In this document: positions 45,297 through 56,600 of the stretch, in pieces
Layout: every line of letters begins with the position of its first letter
Numbering within the stretch: position 1 is the stretch's first letter
DNA from: Allodiplogaster sudhausi
Taxonomy: Eukaryota > Nematoda > Chromadorea > Rhabditida > Diplogasteridae
Reading direction: 5' to 3'
DNA: 64,000 bases
Assembly: GCA_945643635.1 (NCBI GenBank)
Contig: CALZFC010000130.1
Location: 255,001-319,000, forward strand
Made by a program: the position numbers and the translations under genes
Notes under the pieces: generated by a model
Databases searched by the model: none
Seen by the model: only the letters and a program-made list of their open reading frames with translations
Told to the model about the DNA's origin: nothing

Positions 45297-46633
45297 ATGC
45301 TGCGCCGCCAGTTACTCGTGGTCGCGCATCGTTTAGCCGCTCGCCCGCTCTCTTCGGCTTCAGCTGGCGCCGGCGGCGCTGAACAAGGTTTCCCAACTTA
45401 TTATTAATATTTTTTAAATTTCATTCATCGCATTAAAAAAACAATATTATCCCTTGTATAGTCGCTTTTGTTTATGCTTTTAGCTGTTATTTTCCTTTCA
45501 TCTATTTCTTCTTTGTTCTTTTAGCGTCTGCGCCCACTACGGCAGTTCAGGAGAAGAAGCCATGGGAAGCACCGTGGGAGTTTGCGTTGCCAAAGAAAGG
45601 TGCTGTTCTCTTGATGAATTGTCTTCTTGTTCAGAGAGATGATGGAGTAATTACTGACCAAAAAATTTTGTAAATCCTGCTTTGACCAATTCTTGTTCAT
45701 TTTTTTCTGCACAACATGCAGAATCCCTATAGCTTTTTTTTAAATGGCCATTGCAACTAAATTATAATGAACTCCAGGAAGTTTGTGCAGAACATTTGTG
45801 TCCATATGCTATTTCGACATCTTTTCGTTCCTTGCAGAGCGCACCCTGACAACATTCGAGGAGCTGCCGGTGGACTGGTCGGAAGTGGAGCGCCTTCTTC
45901 CACAGGAGATCATCCCCGATCTGCCCAAGCACGCCTCCTATCCGACTCCAAGTGGATGGATGCCACCAAAAGGTGTGGCTTTTTTTTTAAATCTCCCACA
46001 TTTACATATAAAATCCCTCCAATTTTATTTCCTGAGAGCATATTTCTATGTTTGAAGTTCACTTTGAACAATCAAATAAGCATACTCTCATTCTACCGTA
46101 CTCCCAGACCCTCCGCCATCTCTACCGTACTTCGTGGGCCGCCGTCGTGACCATGTCTTCCCGCTCTTCCTGGAGAGAAGACGCGACCTGCTGAACGCGA
46201 AGACACTCGACTTTGACTACGTCGAGCTGGTGGTGCTGAAAAACGTTGAGGGCGATGTCTTTGTTAGTTAATAAACATTAACTAGTAGTAGTAGTTGTAG
46301 TAATTTGCTTAGTTTTATTTTATGTTTATGTTATTTTTGTAGTGGGCTTGTATTGAAGGATATGAGCCATTAAGTTGTAATGTTGTAATTGCTTCGTCCT
46401 ATTTTATAATTTGCTTATGTTATTTTTTGTTGTTGATCATTAATATTTTCAATACATATTTAACAAGGGAAAAATAAGATTTTCAGGCATGCGAAGCTGA
46501 TCTCCGCACTTTCCTGGAGTCGGAGCTTGGACACCCGATCGCAACGCACGTGGACGAACTCAAGGGGCGCATCAAGGTGAAGGGCGCTGACAGGCCACTC
46601 CTCGAGAAGTTTCTCTTCCAAAAGGGTTTCTAA
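45297..46633 (+). CDS. mrpl-49: Mitochondrial large-subunit ribosomal protein mL49
   Basis: Exons 45297-45387, 45525-45599, 45838-45972, 46108-46262, 46487-46633; 603 nt, 200 residues, phase consistent. The N-terminus MLRRQLLVVAHRLAARPLSS is a basic amphipathic import signal, which is why this ATG was chosen over two upstream in-frame ATGs. The core matches mL49/IMG2: YPTPSGWMPPK, then PYFVGRRRDHVFPLFLE, a variant of the family pattern Y-x-V-x-R-x-x-x-x-x-x-P-V-Y. Then come FDYVELVVLKNVEGDVFACE and ADLRTFLESEL, and a C-terminal helix LLEKFLFQKGF. Family members bind the mitoribosome large subunit. An Ala/Pro/Trp-rich linker (VQEKKPWEAPWEFA) joins the import signal to the core. Length is normal for the family and nothing is missing. 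Confidence 0.92.
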
Positions 46634-47251
46634 AAGGGGGGCTAACGGTAGACCACCCAGGGAGTGAGACCCCTCCAGAAACCTCCATGGCCCTACTTCT
46701 GGGCCTAGGGCATATAGACAACTAAGAGGTACGATTTTGTAATAATTTTTGTTATTACTCCGATTTTTTTTCTCGGATTTCGTTTCACTCTTGGTCTTCG
46801 AATTCTGTATTGTTTGCTGTTCTTGTTGACGATTCATTGAATTTATATAGTAGATGTTGTTTTTTCTCTCGGTTGTTCTTTTGCAAATATTCTTTAGTTT
46901 CAATGAAACATAAAGAATGTATCTCGAGAATGGCTCATTGGTGGAAATGATGCAGTTGTTATCCGGCGAAAATGCTATCATGATTAATTACGCAGTATAA
47001 TGTATCATCGGAGCTAAGAAGAAACTTCTTATTATATGAGTCATTTATGGGATGTCGTCCTTTGATTTTTGAATGGCCAATCATGAGATGATTAGGCGCC
47101 TGCCCGTTCTCTTTTCCCTTCCCAGTGGTGGGTGCGGTGCTTATCCCATTCTTCCCCCACTATCTGTCCCTCTCTCTCCCTCCCTCTCCCTCCCTCTCTC
47201 TCCCTCCCTCTCTCTCCCTCCCTCCCTCCCTCTCTCTCCCTCCCCCTCTCT

Positions 47252-47296
<45 letters not shown>

Positions 47297-47538
47297 TCTT
47301 TAGTTAGGAAATGAATTCTCGAGCCCCTTCCCTTGTCTTTTTCTTCCGATTTCTTTTTCTCCATCGGTCTACCTTCACTTAACTGCATTCATCAATTCTC
47401 TGCGTCACTTTGGTGCTACTACCTGTTCTAAGTTTATGTTACTTTATCCTTTCGTCTCACCATAGTGAAGTGCTCTTCTTTCTTTACTTTCAATTCTCAC
47501 TTCGCATCTCTCTCTCCCTCTCCCTCTCTCTCCCTCTC

Positions 47539-47582
<44 letters not shown>

Positions 47583-47774
47583 TCTCTAGTTAGGAAATGA
47601 ATTCTCGAGCCCCTTCCCTTGTCTTTTTGCATCGTCATACGGTTGCTGAGTCATCTTTATGCGTCGCATTGTTGATGCTTCCCTTTGCAATTGTCTCTGT
47701 CTCCGAAATGTCTCTAGTCTGTTTTCGACGAATCTCTCTCTCTCTCTCCCTCTCTCCATCTCTCTCTCTGTCTC

Positions 47775-47805
<31 letters not shown>

Positions 47806-48197
47806 GCCCAACATTCTCTCTTCCGCACACTCATGCTGTGCTTTCATCCTCCCTCCCAGAATGCTGACCGTACCATCCATCTAGTTAGCGCTTCTTCACT
47901 CTAGTAGTAAGGTTTCGAAATCTACTACTTCTCTGCCTACTTCGTCGTGTGGATGAGGATAGAGTGACACCACTCGCTCCCATTGTACTCGTCCTCAATT
48001 CGAACACAACTTGACTCTGTTCTTGTCCCGCACCTGTTTCGTCACTACTTCACATCGATTTATCATCAGCACCGTTGCTTTTCTACTCATAGTTCTCTAC
48101 CTTCTCTCCAATCTCTCTCTCCCTCTCCCCCTCTCTTTCTCTGTCGTCTGTCCATCATCGACTCCCTCTTCAAAAAGAACCACAAAGAAAAGGGAGC
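46634..48197. other. Intergenic region with CT microsatellite and a short duplication
   Basis: After mL49 comes AT-rich sequence, then a CT/CCT tract (47170-47295), a unique stretch, another CT tract (47510-47585), and a third (47735-47808). The stretch beginning TAGTTAGGAAATGAATTCTC follows each of the first two tracts. No gene was seen; the leader and promoter of the gene starting at 48198 should be at the right end. Confidence 0.5.
47301..47629. repeat. Direct repeat of about 43 bp, two copies 286 bp apart, each abutting a CT tract
   Basis: The copies at 47301-47343 and 47587-47629 share TAGTTAGGAAATGAATTCTC and the following GAGCCCCTTCCCTTGTC without a mismatch. Each is preceded by CT microsatellite, so the duplicated unit probably included it. 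Confidence 0.85.
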
Positions 48198-50785
48198 ATG
48201 ACCGGTGGCTGGAGTGCCGTCAAAGCTCTCCTCGCGCGCCACGCTCGCGCCAAAGACAAGAACGAGAGAGAGGAGCCGGAGCAGCGGAGTCGCCGCCGGA
48301 GTCGAAATCGGCACTCCTCGGCACCGCCAACAAGTCGAGTCCATGATGCGGGCACTCAGACACCGCCACTCTTGCCCGGTGGAATCAACCCCATCGCATC
48401 TAGAACGGCCCGAGCTGGCACGGCGCCAATAGCAGCCAGATCATCAGTGGGTCAAAGAAGGCCCCTCGAAGGGGGTCCAAGTAGGACCCCAGATGACCCC
48501 ACCCCTTCGCCTCGCTTCATCCGCGCGGCAGCAACGGCCAATCCGAGAACGCGAGCGACGGCATCGGCTAGAGCACAGACTGATTCCACTCAGAGACCCC
48601 CCATAGCTGGCCCCCTCTCGGCATCTACCCGGTACCCAACAAGGGAACCACTACGAGTAACTCCCTCAGCGCCCGGGGCATTCCTTGATGCTAGACCCCA
48701 AGCTCTAGGGGGTCCACCATCGCAGCCACCAAGGGGTCTACCATCACCTCAACCGCCACCCCGACCTTCCCCTCCCAAGCGATATCAATCTAATCCAGAC
48801 CTAATTAGCGTGCCCAGAATGTACCCAGAGCTTTCACCAAGTCACAGTCCAGAGAGATCACCAGATTTTCTAGACGCAGGAAGATCGCCGACCTGGTCTG
48901 AAGGCATGCCAGCAGCGGTATGCTGCACGAATTGCAGAACAAAGTATTCGCTGCTGAATCGAGAGGTCAGCGCGGGAAGTTTAAATAGTATTAAAATAGT
49001 AGTTTTGGAAGATAAAGCAGTATGTTAGAATAGGAGTTGTAACATTAAATAAAGTGTTAAAAAAAAAAGTTCTCATTTAGTACCGAGAATCGTACTGGTA
49101 TTCTTTTCTTCAGGAAGGCTGCTCTGCTTGCGCTCTGTCATTCTGCAAGAAGTGCGTCAACTTCCGGGTAATCATTCCGCATCTCTCAGATAAGGTTTTC
49201 TCTCTACTGCTTTGTCTACTTCTCTTTCTCTCTCTCTTTCTCTCTCTGTCTCTCTGTCTATTTCCTCTCTAACTCTGGTTTTCTGTGACGTATTCTGTAT
49301 TTCCTTCTATTTTCTCCCGTTTCGTCATTCTTCTTGCCTCTTAAATGTTCTCTTGTGATTTTTTCAACCTGTTGTTGTGAATAAAAAGCGACACACCAGT
49401 TCAGAATTTGGAAACTTTTTGTACTGTGGATTTGTTAAATATTCGAGTTTTATCATTTTATACTTTTAATTACAATAATTATAATAAAAACAATACCTGG
49501 AAAAATTTTCTCGTTCGTTGTCTTTATTTTTTTATACCTTTTAGCCCGTGAGTGTCTGCCGCGACTGCTATGAGAAGAAACTCGCTGAGGCCACTGAGAA
49601 AGCACGGCCAGCACCGGAACAGAATGTCGTTGTAAGACCACCTCCTTTTTAATTATCTTTTTTTAAACTTCTATATTTACTCTGCCTTCCCATACTTTAG
49701 CGCTCCATAGTTTTCAACAACATTCATATCCATTCTGCCCGCATGAAAGCCACCTAGTATTAGAATATATTTTCTATGTAGTAACATTATTTTTTTATAT
49801 TTTTCATTTTTTATTTATTTGAGGCCGTTGCAAAACGCACGTGATGAGATAGTAAATAGATATAATGTAGCATTAGATATTTACATATATAGGAAGATAT
49901 ATGGGAGGAGAGTAATTATTGGCCTATTATCTTATAAGTATTTACACACATATTACTAGCTAAATTATTAAGTTTGTGCGTAAATTTTTTTCTAATGAGT
50001 GAGAGAGAAGAGGCTAAATAATTTTTCTTTAAACAACAATAAATTGTAGATTTCGTCACGCCCTCTGCCTCCTCCGAATACCGCATCCACTTCAAGAACA
50101 GCATCGATCACAACTCAGCCATCCGCCACCAGCCAACATCTGAAGACTGCTGTAGCAGGTGAGCACTTTTGTGGTCAGCTACTGTTGAGAAAAAAAAGAA
50201 GTATTTCACTACTGGCTGTAATTCGTTTTTATTGAATATTCATTTCCTTTTCTATCATTTTTTTGAAAGATTTTGTTTAATATTATAAAAATTGTCTTTG
50301 ACTAATGGATAATTGAAAAATATATTTGCAGATAAAGTCTCATATTCTAGAGGAAGAATTGAGCGATACAGTAGCCAGCATTTACAGGAGCTGTTCAAAG
50401 AAGAGGCGTGCAAGAACAAGCGGACACAGCAGCAACAGCAGCCCCGTGGTGGGGCGATGGCCTACCTCCACCGTCGATGCGTGCCCAGTACGGGGCAGGG
50501 CCAAGAGGGAGCGGCGGCGGCGGAGGTACACGAATTGGACGCCAGGCTGCCGCCCAGCCGGCGCCCGCGCCAGCACAACCAGCTCCCACGGATCCCGATC
50601 AAGAACTGGCGACAAGAGCATCGAAGCTGAGAGAGGATAGAGCGGAAGCAGAGCCTACACCGAGCATCACGGAGCTTGAGGTAGTGGTGATAGGGGAGAG
50701 AGTGAGAGCGAGGGAGAGAGACAAAGATACAAGAGAGAGAGAGAGAGAGATAGGGAGAGAGATGAAGATACAAGAGTGAGAGAGA

Positions 50786-50821
<36 letters not shown>

Positions 50822-52774
50822 ACGGTGTATGAGAGAGTCGGAAAGATACAAGGGTGATAGATAGGCAGAAATAGAGTGAGAGAGCATAGCTTTCTTTAAA
50901 ATTAAAATATTTGCTAAATAAAGTGAATAGTAATGCTTTGTGAGGAGAGACTGGCGGCGCTGCGTGGATGTGACGTGGAACTTGTCAGGAATCCACGCTC
51001 ATGGCTACCCGCTAAGGACACGCGGAGTGAAACGGTAAGTGGGAGGAGGAGTACGGTACAGGAGGACGAGGATACGGTGCTATGAGATCATGTAGATATT
51101 TCTTGTTCTCTTCTCTTGACTAGAAGACGATGTTTTTTATTTGTTAGCTAATTATATTAGCTATTGCATTATAATGAATAATAATATGTATATATTATTT
51201 TAATTATATAATGCAATTTCTTTTCCTCTCAGGAGTGCGTGACAGATCTAGTACAGGAGGCAATGGACCGCGCTCGCCTAGAGGAGCAGTTCGATCCCGA
51301 TCGCCAGATTGAGACAAGGGCCAAGCAGCTCAGTCAGGATGTCGCAGTCATCAGAGGAGAGAGCGTGCCCGCCGAGGAGACGCCAGACGACGAGGTCAGG
51401 GGAATTGGCGGGAATCAAGAGTATTTCAAATAATATTTTTTTTTACTTTGTTTCTTTGGACAGCGGAGGCTTGATCTTATTTGTTTTATCTTTTATCGTG
51501 ATATATGAGCAGCGAATAGCTGCTTAAATGTTTTGCAAATGAAAAAAATTAAAAATACTCTAGCGGAGGTTTTAAAATAAGAGAAATAAACTTTAACAGT
51601 TACATTTTTTGAGAACCGCCTTTCCGCCGTCCCCTCAACAGCTTCGCACATGTCAGAAGTGAGTGAAACGACGAAGGAAGAGCTCGCAGAGGTGGAGCGA
51701 GTCATGAAAGAGGCGGAGAAGAGACTGGCACAGAGCAAGGTCAGTGAGGATAGTGATACGGTAATTAAGATGAAGGATTACGGTAGTACGTTTATAGGAA
51801 GTTGCTTACAACTGGTTATTATTCATTGGAAGACTGGATTACATCACACGGGATGTCGAATTCATAGTTGCTATTGACACTTGAGAGAATTCTGTGTGTG
51901 TGCTTTTCTCTAGTTATTAGTGATTGGAATGATAGCCAGGGAAAGGACTTCTACCATTGTAGAATAAGGAGCAACCTTCCGGACATGATGCTGACTCGGG
52001 AACACTGAAAAGAGAGATGGACGATGCAAACAAACTCAGTTTGTTTTATTTTTTTATTTTTTTATTAATGTAGTGTTAACAGTTGATGTTTTCCACTGCA
52101 ATTTCCATTTTTTTTGCTGACTTTGTGAATTTGAAGAATGATGTCACTGGATGACACATTCTGGAGGTTTTCAACTAAGAGATCTCGAGATTATTCCTTT
52201 CAATGGTTTGATAGAAGCTCTTTGTTGAGCACAGGATATTAAGAGAAGGTTTTGTTATTTTAATCTTTTTCATTCATTCATTGCAGCAAAACAATTGTCA
52301 GCGGACATTGAGAAGGTCAACTCGGAACTGGCCGGATTCTGGCAGCGACAGAATGCAAAGGAAGCAGCGAGAGGAAAAGGAAGAGAAGACGAGGAGGAAG
52401 GGGAGGAGGAGGAGGAAAGTGAGACAGAAGGAGAACTGGATGATGAGACCATTGCAAGAATTGTCAGAGAGGCCGAGCAGACTCCGGATCTTGAGGTGGG
52501 GTTTTACGGTTTTCTCCAGATGTTGAAGTGGGTTTTTACGGTTTCAGCTGATTTTGAAGTGAATTTTTGCGGCTTTCTCCAGAGGTTAAAATGGGTTTTT
52601 ACGGTTACCAGTTGACACTTTTGTACCTATCAATAAGACAATGACAACATTCATAGTTCAATGATTTTTGTTAAGGAAGAACCAGCAACGGTGAAGCGAG
52701 TTCAGACTCTGGAATCAACTCCAAAAGACGGCAAGAAGGGCAACAGTCTTTTTGGCAAGCTATTCAAGAAGTAA
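48198..52774 (+). CDS. FYVE-type zinc finger protein resembling ZFYVE19/ANCHR, 11 exons
   Basis: Exons: 48198-48965, 49114-49167, 49545-49631, 50050-50158, 50388-50680, 50945-51034, 51233-51394, 51614-51739, 51963-52038, 52287-52495, 52676-52774; 2073 nt, 690 residues, phase consistent. Residues 1-235 are Pro/Arg/Ser-rich and disordered. Residues 240-285 hold four CxxC pairs across three exons: CTNC, CSAC, CKKC and CRDC, in the order EEGCSACALSFCKKCVNF then PVSVCRDCYEKKL. This is the FYVE eight-cysteine pattern, but WxxD is absent and the central basic motif is replaced. Downstream are ITELEERLAALRGCDVELVR, which recalls the MIM helix of ANCHR, two related DPD...RAxxL helices, acidic helices with GEEEEESETEGELDDETI, and a basic end SLFGKLFKK. 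ANCHR controls the abscission checkpoint at the midbody through VPS4 and CHMP4C. The first intron of the finger splits it. The family call is moderate; the gene model is strong. Confidence 0.8.
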
Positions 52775-53603
52775 TGTCAACGGAATTTACTTGTTATGGA
52801 TTGTTATAGTAAAAAAAGTTTCTAAGCTTGTGCTTTATTTTATGACAAGCGTATTATGATATTGACTAAATAAAATAAAAATGAGATATAAAGTGAAAGA
52901 GCCGGATTAATGAATGTGACGTGCTAATGGTGATATGGGTCGGTTTTGAGACCAAGCAGTTCCTGTAGGAATACTTACATTTGCTTGCTATGTGGCTCTA
53001 TATTATCTAGTTCTGTGATAAATGTTTTTTTGTCTTGTAAATGTCTGGAATAAAGTTGCATACATCTTCATGACTTTGAAGTATGCTATCATGAATTTAT
53101 GTGTTTTGTTGGTTCAGAAGAAGTGCCGATCAAATATCTATTTATGTTGGCAATGAACTAGAACGATGCAGCTTGTAGAAATTCAGAGAAGACTGAGAAA
53201 AGGATGGTTGAAAAGGCTTGTATTTTAGTGTGTCTCATGCAGGTACTGTATAGTTCTAAACGTCGCTTTTGGTGAGTTTTCTTCTGCATGAAAACATGGT
53301 AGCCCTCCACGTCGTCTTAGCCTTTTTTTTTTCAAATATAGCAGCGATTCTGAGTTTCATTTCGCATTTGTTTATGTTTCTCGTTTGGTTGCTTTCTGAT
53401 CAATAGTGATTCCGTCGTTTCTGTTACAGCACGAAGAGCAGGAATACTTTTATTAAAACTATTTTTGAACAGGGCAAATTTGACTTGGCGCAGTTTACTA
53501 TTCGCTATTGTTTAGTATTTGTTTTCTATTGTTATTATTTTACAAACATAAAATTTTTTTAAGTAATAATAATTCTTCTAGAGGCCGACCACTCTCGCCC
53601 GCA
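52775..53603. other. Intergenic region between the FYVE-type gene and the ANK-GH20 gene
   Basis: A polyadenylation-type AATAAA lies near 52869, about 95 bp after the upstream stop. The right end has a T-rich acceptor (TTCTTCTAG ending 53581) 22 bp before the next ATG. That acceptor could serve a 5' untranslated intron or leader trans-splicing. No coding segment in between. Confidence 0.5.
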
Positions 53604-56600
53604 ATGGCAGCTGCCAATGGGGGAGAGCGCGCCTGCGAGTTGCTGCTCAAGTGTGTCGAGGAGGGACGCGTGGATGTGTTGTGCAGCTTGCTCGCGCAAC
53701 TAAGTCAGTCTCTTACGATTTTCTTTTTGCTTTTTACTTCCCACTCCTTGTTAATTTTTACTTATCTTGCTATAAACAACTTTCCCTTCTTGGCCAGTTA
53801 TTGAAGCAAGAATTCACCTCGAACTGTTGGAGTTTTCTTTAGGATGAAATGCTGGAGAGAAGTTTTGGCAACGCTAAGTTCCTAGCTTCTTATCGATGTG
53901 TGTTGTTCAAATGAAAATGTAATATTTTTTTTTATTATAGAGAAGAAGGATGACTTCCACGAGCAAGTGGATGTCATCTGCTGCAAGAGTGGCACGCTTC
54001 TTCATCGCGCCGTTGATCTCGGTTACTTTGTACAACTTTGGCAACCTAGAGTTTTGAAATCCATACCGGATCATGGAAGAGTTTGTTACATATGTGCCGT
54101 TAATTATTACGAATATCAAGAAGAAAATAGTTCGTTGTTTAAGACTCGACAGATGCTATCAACGCGCTGCTCGCAAACGGAGTCAACCCTTGCGTGCAGA
54201 ATGACGACGGAAAAACACCATTCCAGGTCACAAGAATAACTTTATAACGTGAAATATATCTTTGTTTTAAAATCTTAAATCTCGTAATCAGTAATATATG
54301 TTTTTTGTTGATTAGGAATGATAAAAAAAATGCTTGAATATCCCCATCGATATATTCTTTGGATTATGGTCTTTTAAAAGAAAAAAAAACGCATTGATCC
54401 TTCCTTAACCAACAGTTTGTTCAGGGATGTCAATCAGATGCAGCGCGGAATGCCTTCGTGCAGGAAGTCCTTCGCGCTATTACAATGTCGAGGTTGGTGG
54501 ATTTTAAGAATTCTTTTTTTTTCTTTTTGTAAATGGGAAAACTCACTTGATATTCTAGCTTTAAAGGTAAAAATATGAGTAAATTAAATATGTCTGAGTA
54601 TGGTAAAGTGCCGCATATTTCTCAGCCTCGGCCGCGTCTGCCAGCTCATTTCTTCGGGTGTGCCCGTGGATTCTTTCGACTCGAACACCTCGAAGAATAC
54701 GCTCCTCAACTGGGCGGCCGACTTCTCGACCGTCGATGTTGTTCGGTGAGTTTTCATCTGCAATATTATTATAGGAAAAAAACACCGAATGTTGCCTTAC
54801 AGAATGATTATATTTATTGTGTTATGCAAAAAAAATATAAGAAATATCTGCGAATACCTTACGCTGGCCTTAATCCTTACGCACATTCTTCGGACGATTC
54901 CTCTAAGCATAAGAGTGATTGCAAAAAATATTACCTTTCGTCTTACTATTAATTTTGAATATACCTCATTCATGTTATGGCTGATCAGAGTCTTTTATAA
55001 ATGGCCATTCCATTGGAAGACATTTCTTTATTAATAAAAAAAAACCGCCCATACTTTACCATTATCGTGAAATAAGTATTTATCGGTAAAATGAGAAAAA
55101 AATTCAAATTTCCCACTTCAAATTTTCAATCCGAAATGGTAAAACCCATCTAATTGTAAGTACCGTTTTAATAGTTTCTGTTTGAAGTGCCCTCTGCGAC
55201 TCGGGCGCCTTGGTGAACGTGGATAATGCAAAGGGAGAGACGCCTCTTCTGACGGCAGTGAAGAGAGGAGACCAGCCAATTGTTCGACAACTCCTCGCTG
55301 TCGGCGCCGATCCCAAAGCCAAGACTGCCAAGGTGGTGGTTGGCAAGATACTATCTGAAATCTAAAGAGGGCTATCATGGGAGCATTTAAACACTACCGT
55401 AATATTCAAGAAAAGTGTATGCAAGACAAGAGACGCAGGCAGCAGAGTACGGTAGATTTTCCTCTTGAAGTAAAATAAGCTAGATTAAAAAAAACACCCA
55501 AAATGAGTACTACAGAATTACTCAGTAGTAGCAATATTGAAGCATATCTTATGGCCGTTTTGGAAAATGCTTTTTTTTATGGCTTGCCTTTTAGCTTCCA
55601 TTGTAACTGTAAAAAATAGATTACGAAATGACAAAAAAATTAATTTGTCAATATATTTTATTAATAAAATAATTTTTTATCTAACTAATTAACCGAATAA
55701 TAAAGTTGGACAATTTTAAGGGTGAAGACGCGTTTGCGATTGCGACGAAGAAGGGAGGCTCGCTGCTTCAGCTTCTCTCCGCTGAAACGTAAGCCGTAAA
55801 GAGGAGTAGAAGAGATTCATGTGAGAGTAGAAGAAGCTGTACCGGCGGGTCCCTAGCTTACTCTCTATTCTGAAGAACCTTTTGCTAACCCTGAACATAT
55901 ACATGTTGGATAACGAGAGGGACACTTGGAATCGAGCAAAGTTAAGAAAATAAATCATCTTCGTATGTAGATCAGGAGGAAAGCACTGTCGATTTGACAG
56001 ACCCACCCTGATTTTGGGCCTCCCTAAAGCCCTAATACACCACTTTTTGAGTGAAATTTAGGGAGAAAAGCCTATTCACTCTGTATTCCGGGCCCAATAC
56101 CTCCTTCCCCCACCCTGATCTTCTGGGTCCTCGACAGTAACTTTTATTCCCTGATATTGATACGAAGACATCGAGAGATAATACTAATTTATCAGTCTAC
56201 ATCTTCAAATTGCAGAGTAACACGAGATATAAGACGAACAGCATCGGTAGAGTCGCTCGAGTTCGATAGGTCTTCACTGATCTCATGCGATGCTGTCTCC
56301 AGCTCACTCTTCGTGGACAAGTTAGCAGATTACATTATTTCTTTCCAAACATTACACTAGTCAACTTTTCCGGGCTAAGTTGCATCGGTTTTTAAATCGC
56401 CATATTATATTAAAGGTTATCATAGTACTGCAAACCACCATTGCCGAACTGTATAATTGCCTAGTCAGAAATTCTGACTCCAGAATTCCACGATATTGTG
56501 TAAAGAGTGTTCTTGGTTGCCTGAAGAGTGACGTCATGCGTGGACTTTTGTACTTTTTTTTAAAGGAATCTATTTGTTCATCAGATCTCTTGCATACACG

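Noticed and set aside
50313..50630. Open frame DKVSYSRGRIERYSSQHLQELF joined to the FYVE-type gene exon 4
   Set aside because: Would leave the frame that continues to exon 6; the acceptor TTTACAG at 50387 restores the correct phase and reads into the conserved DPDQELATRASKL segment.
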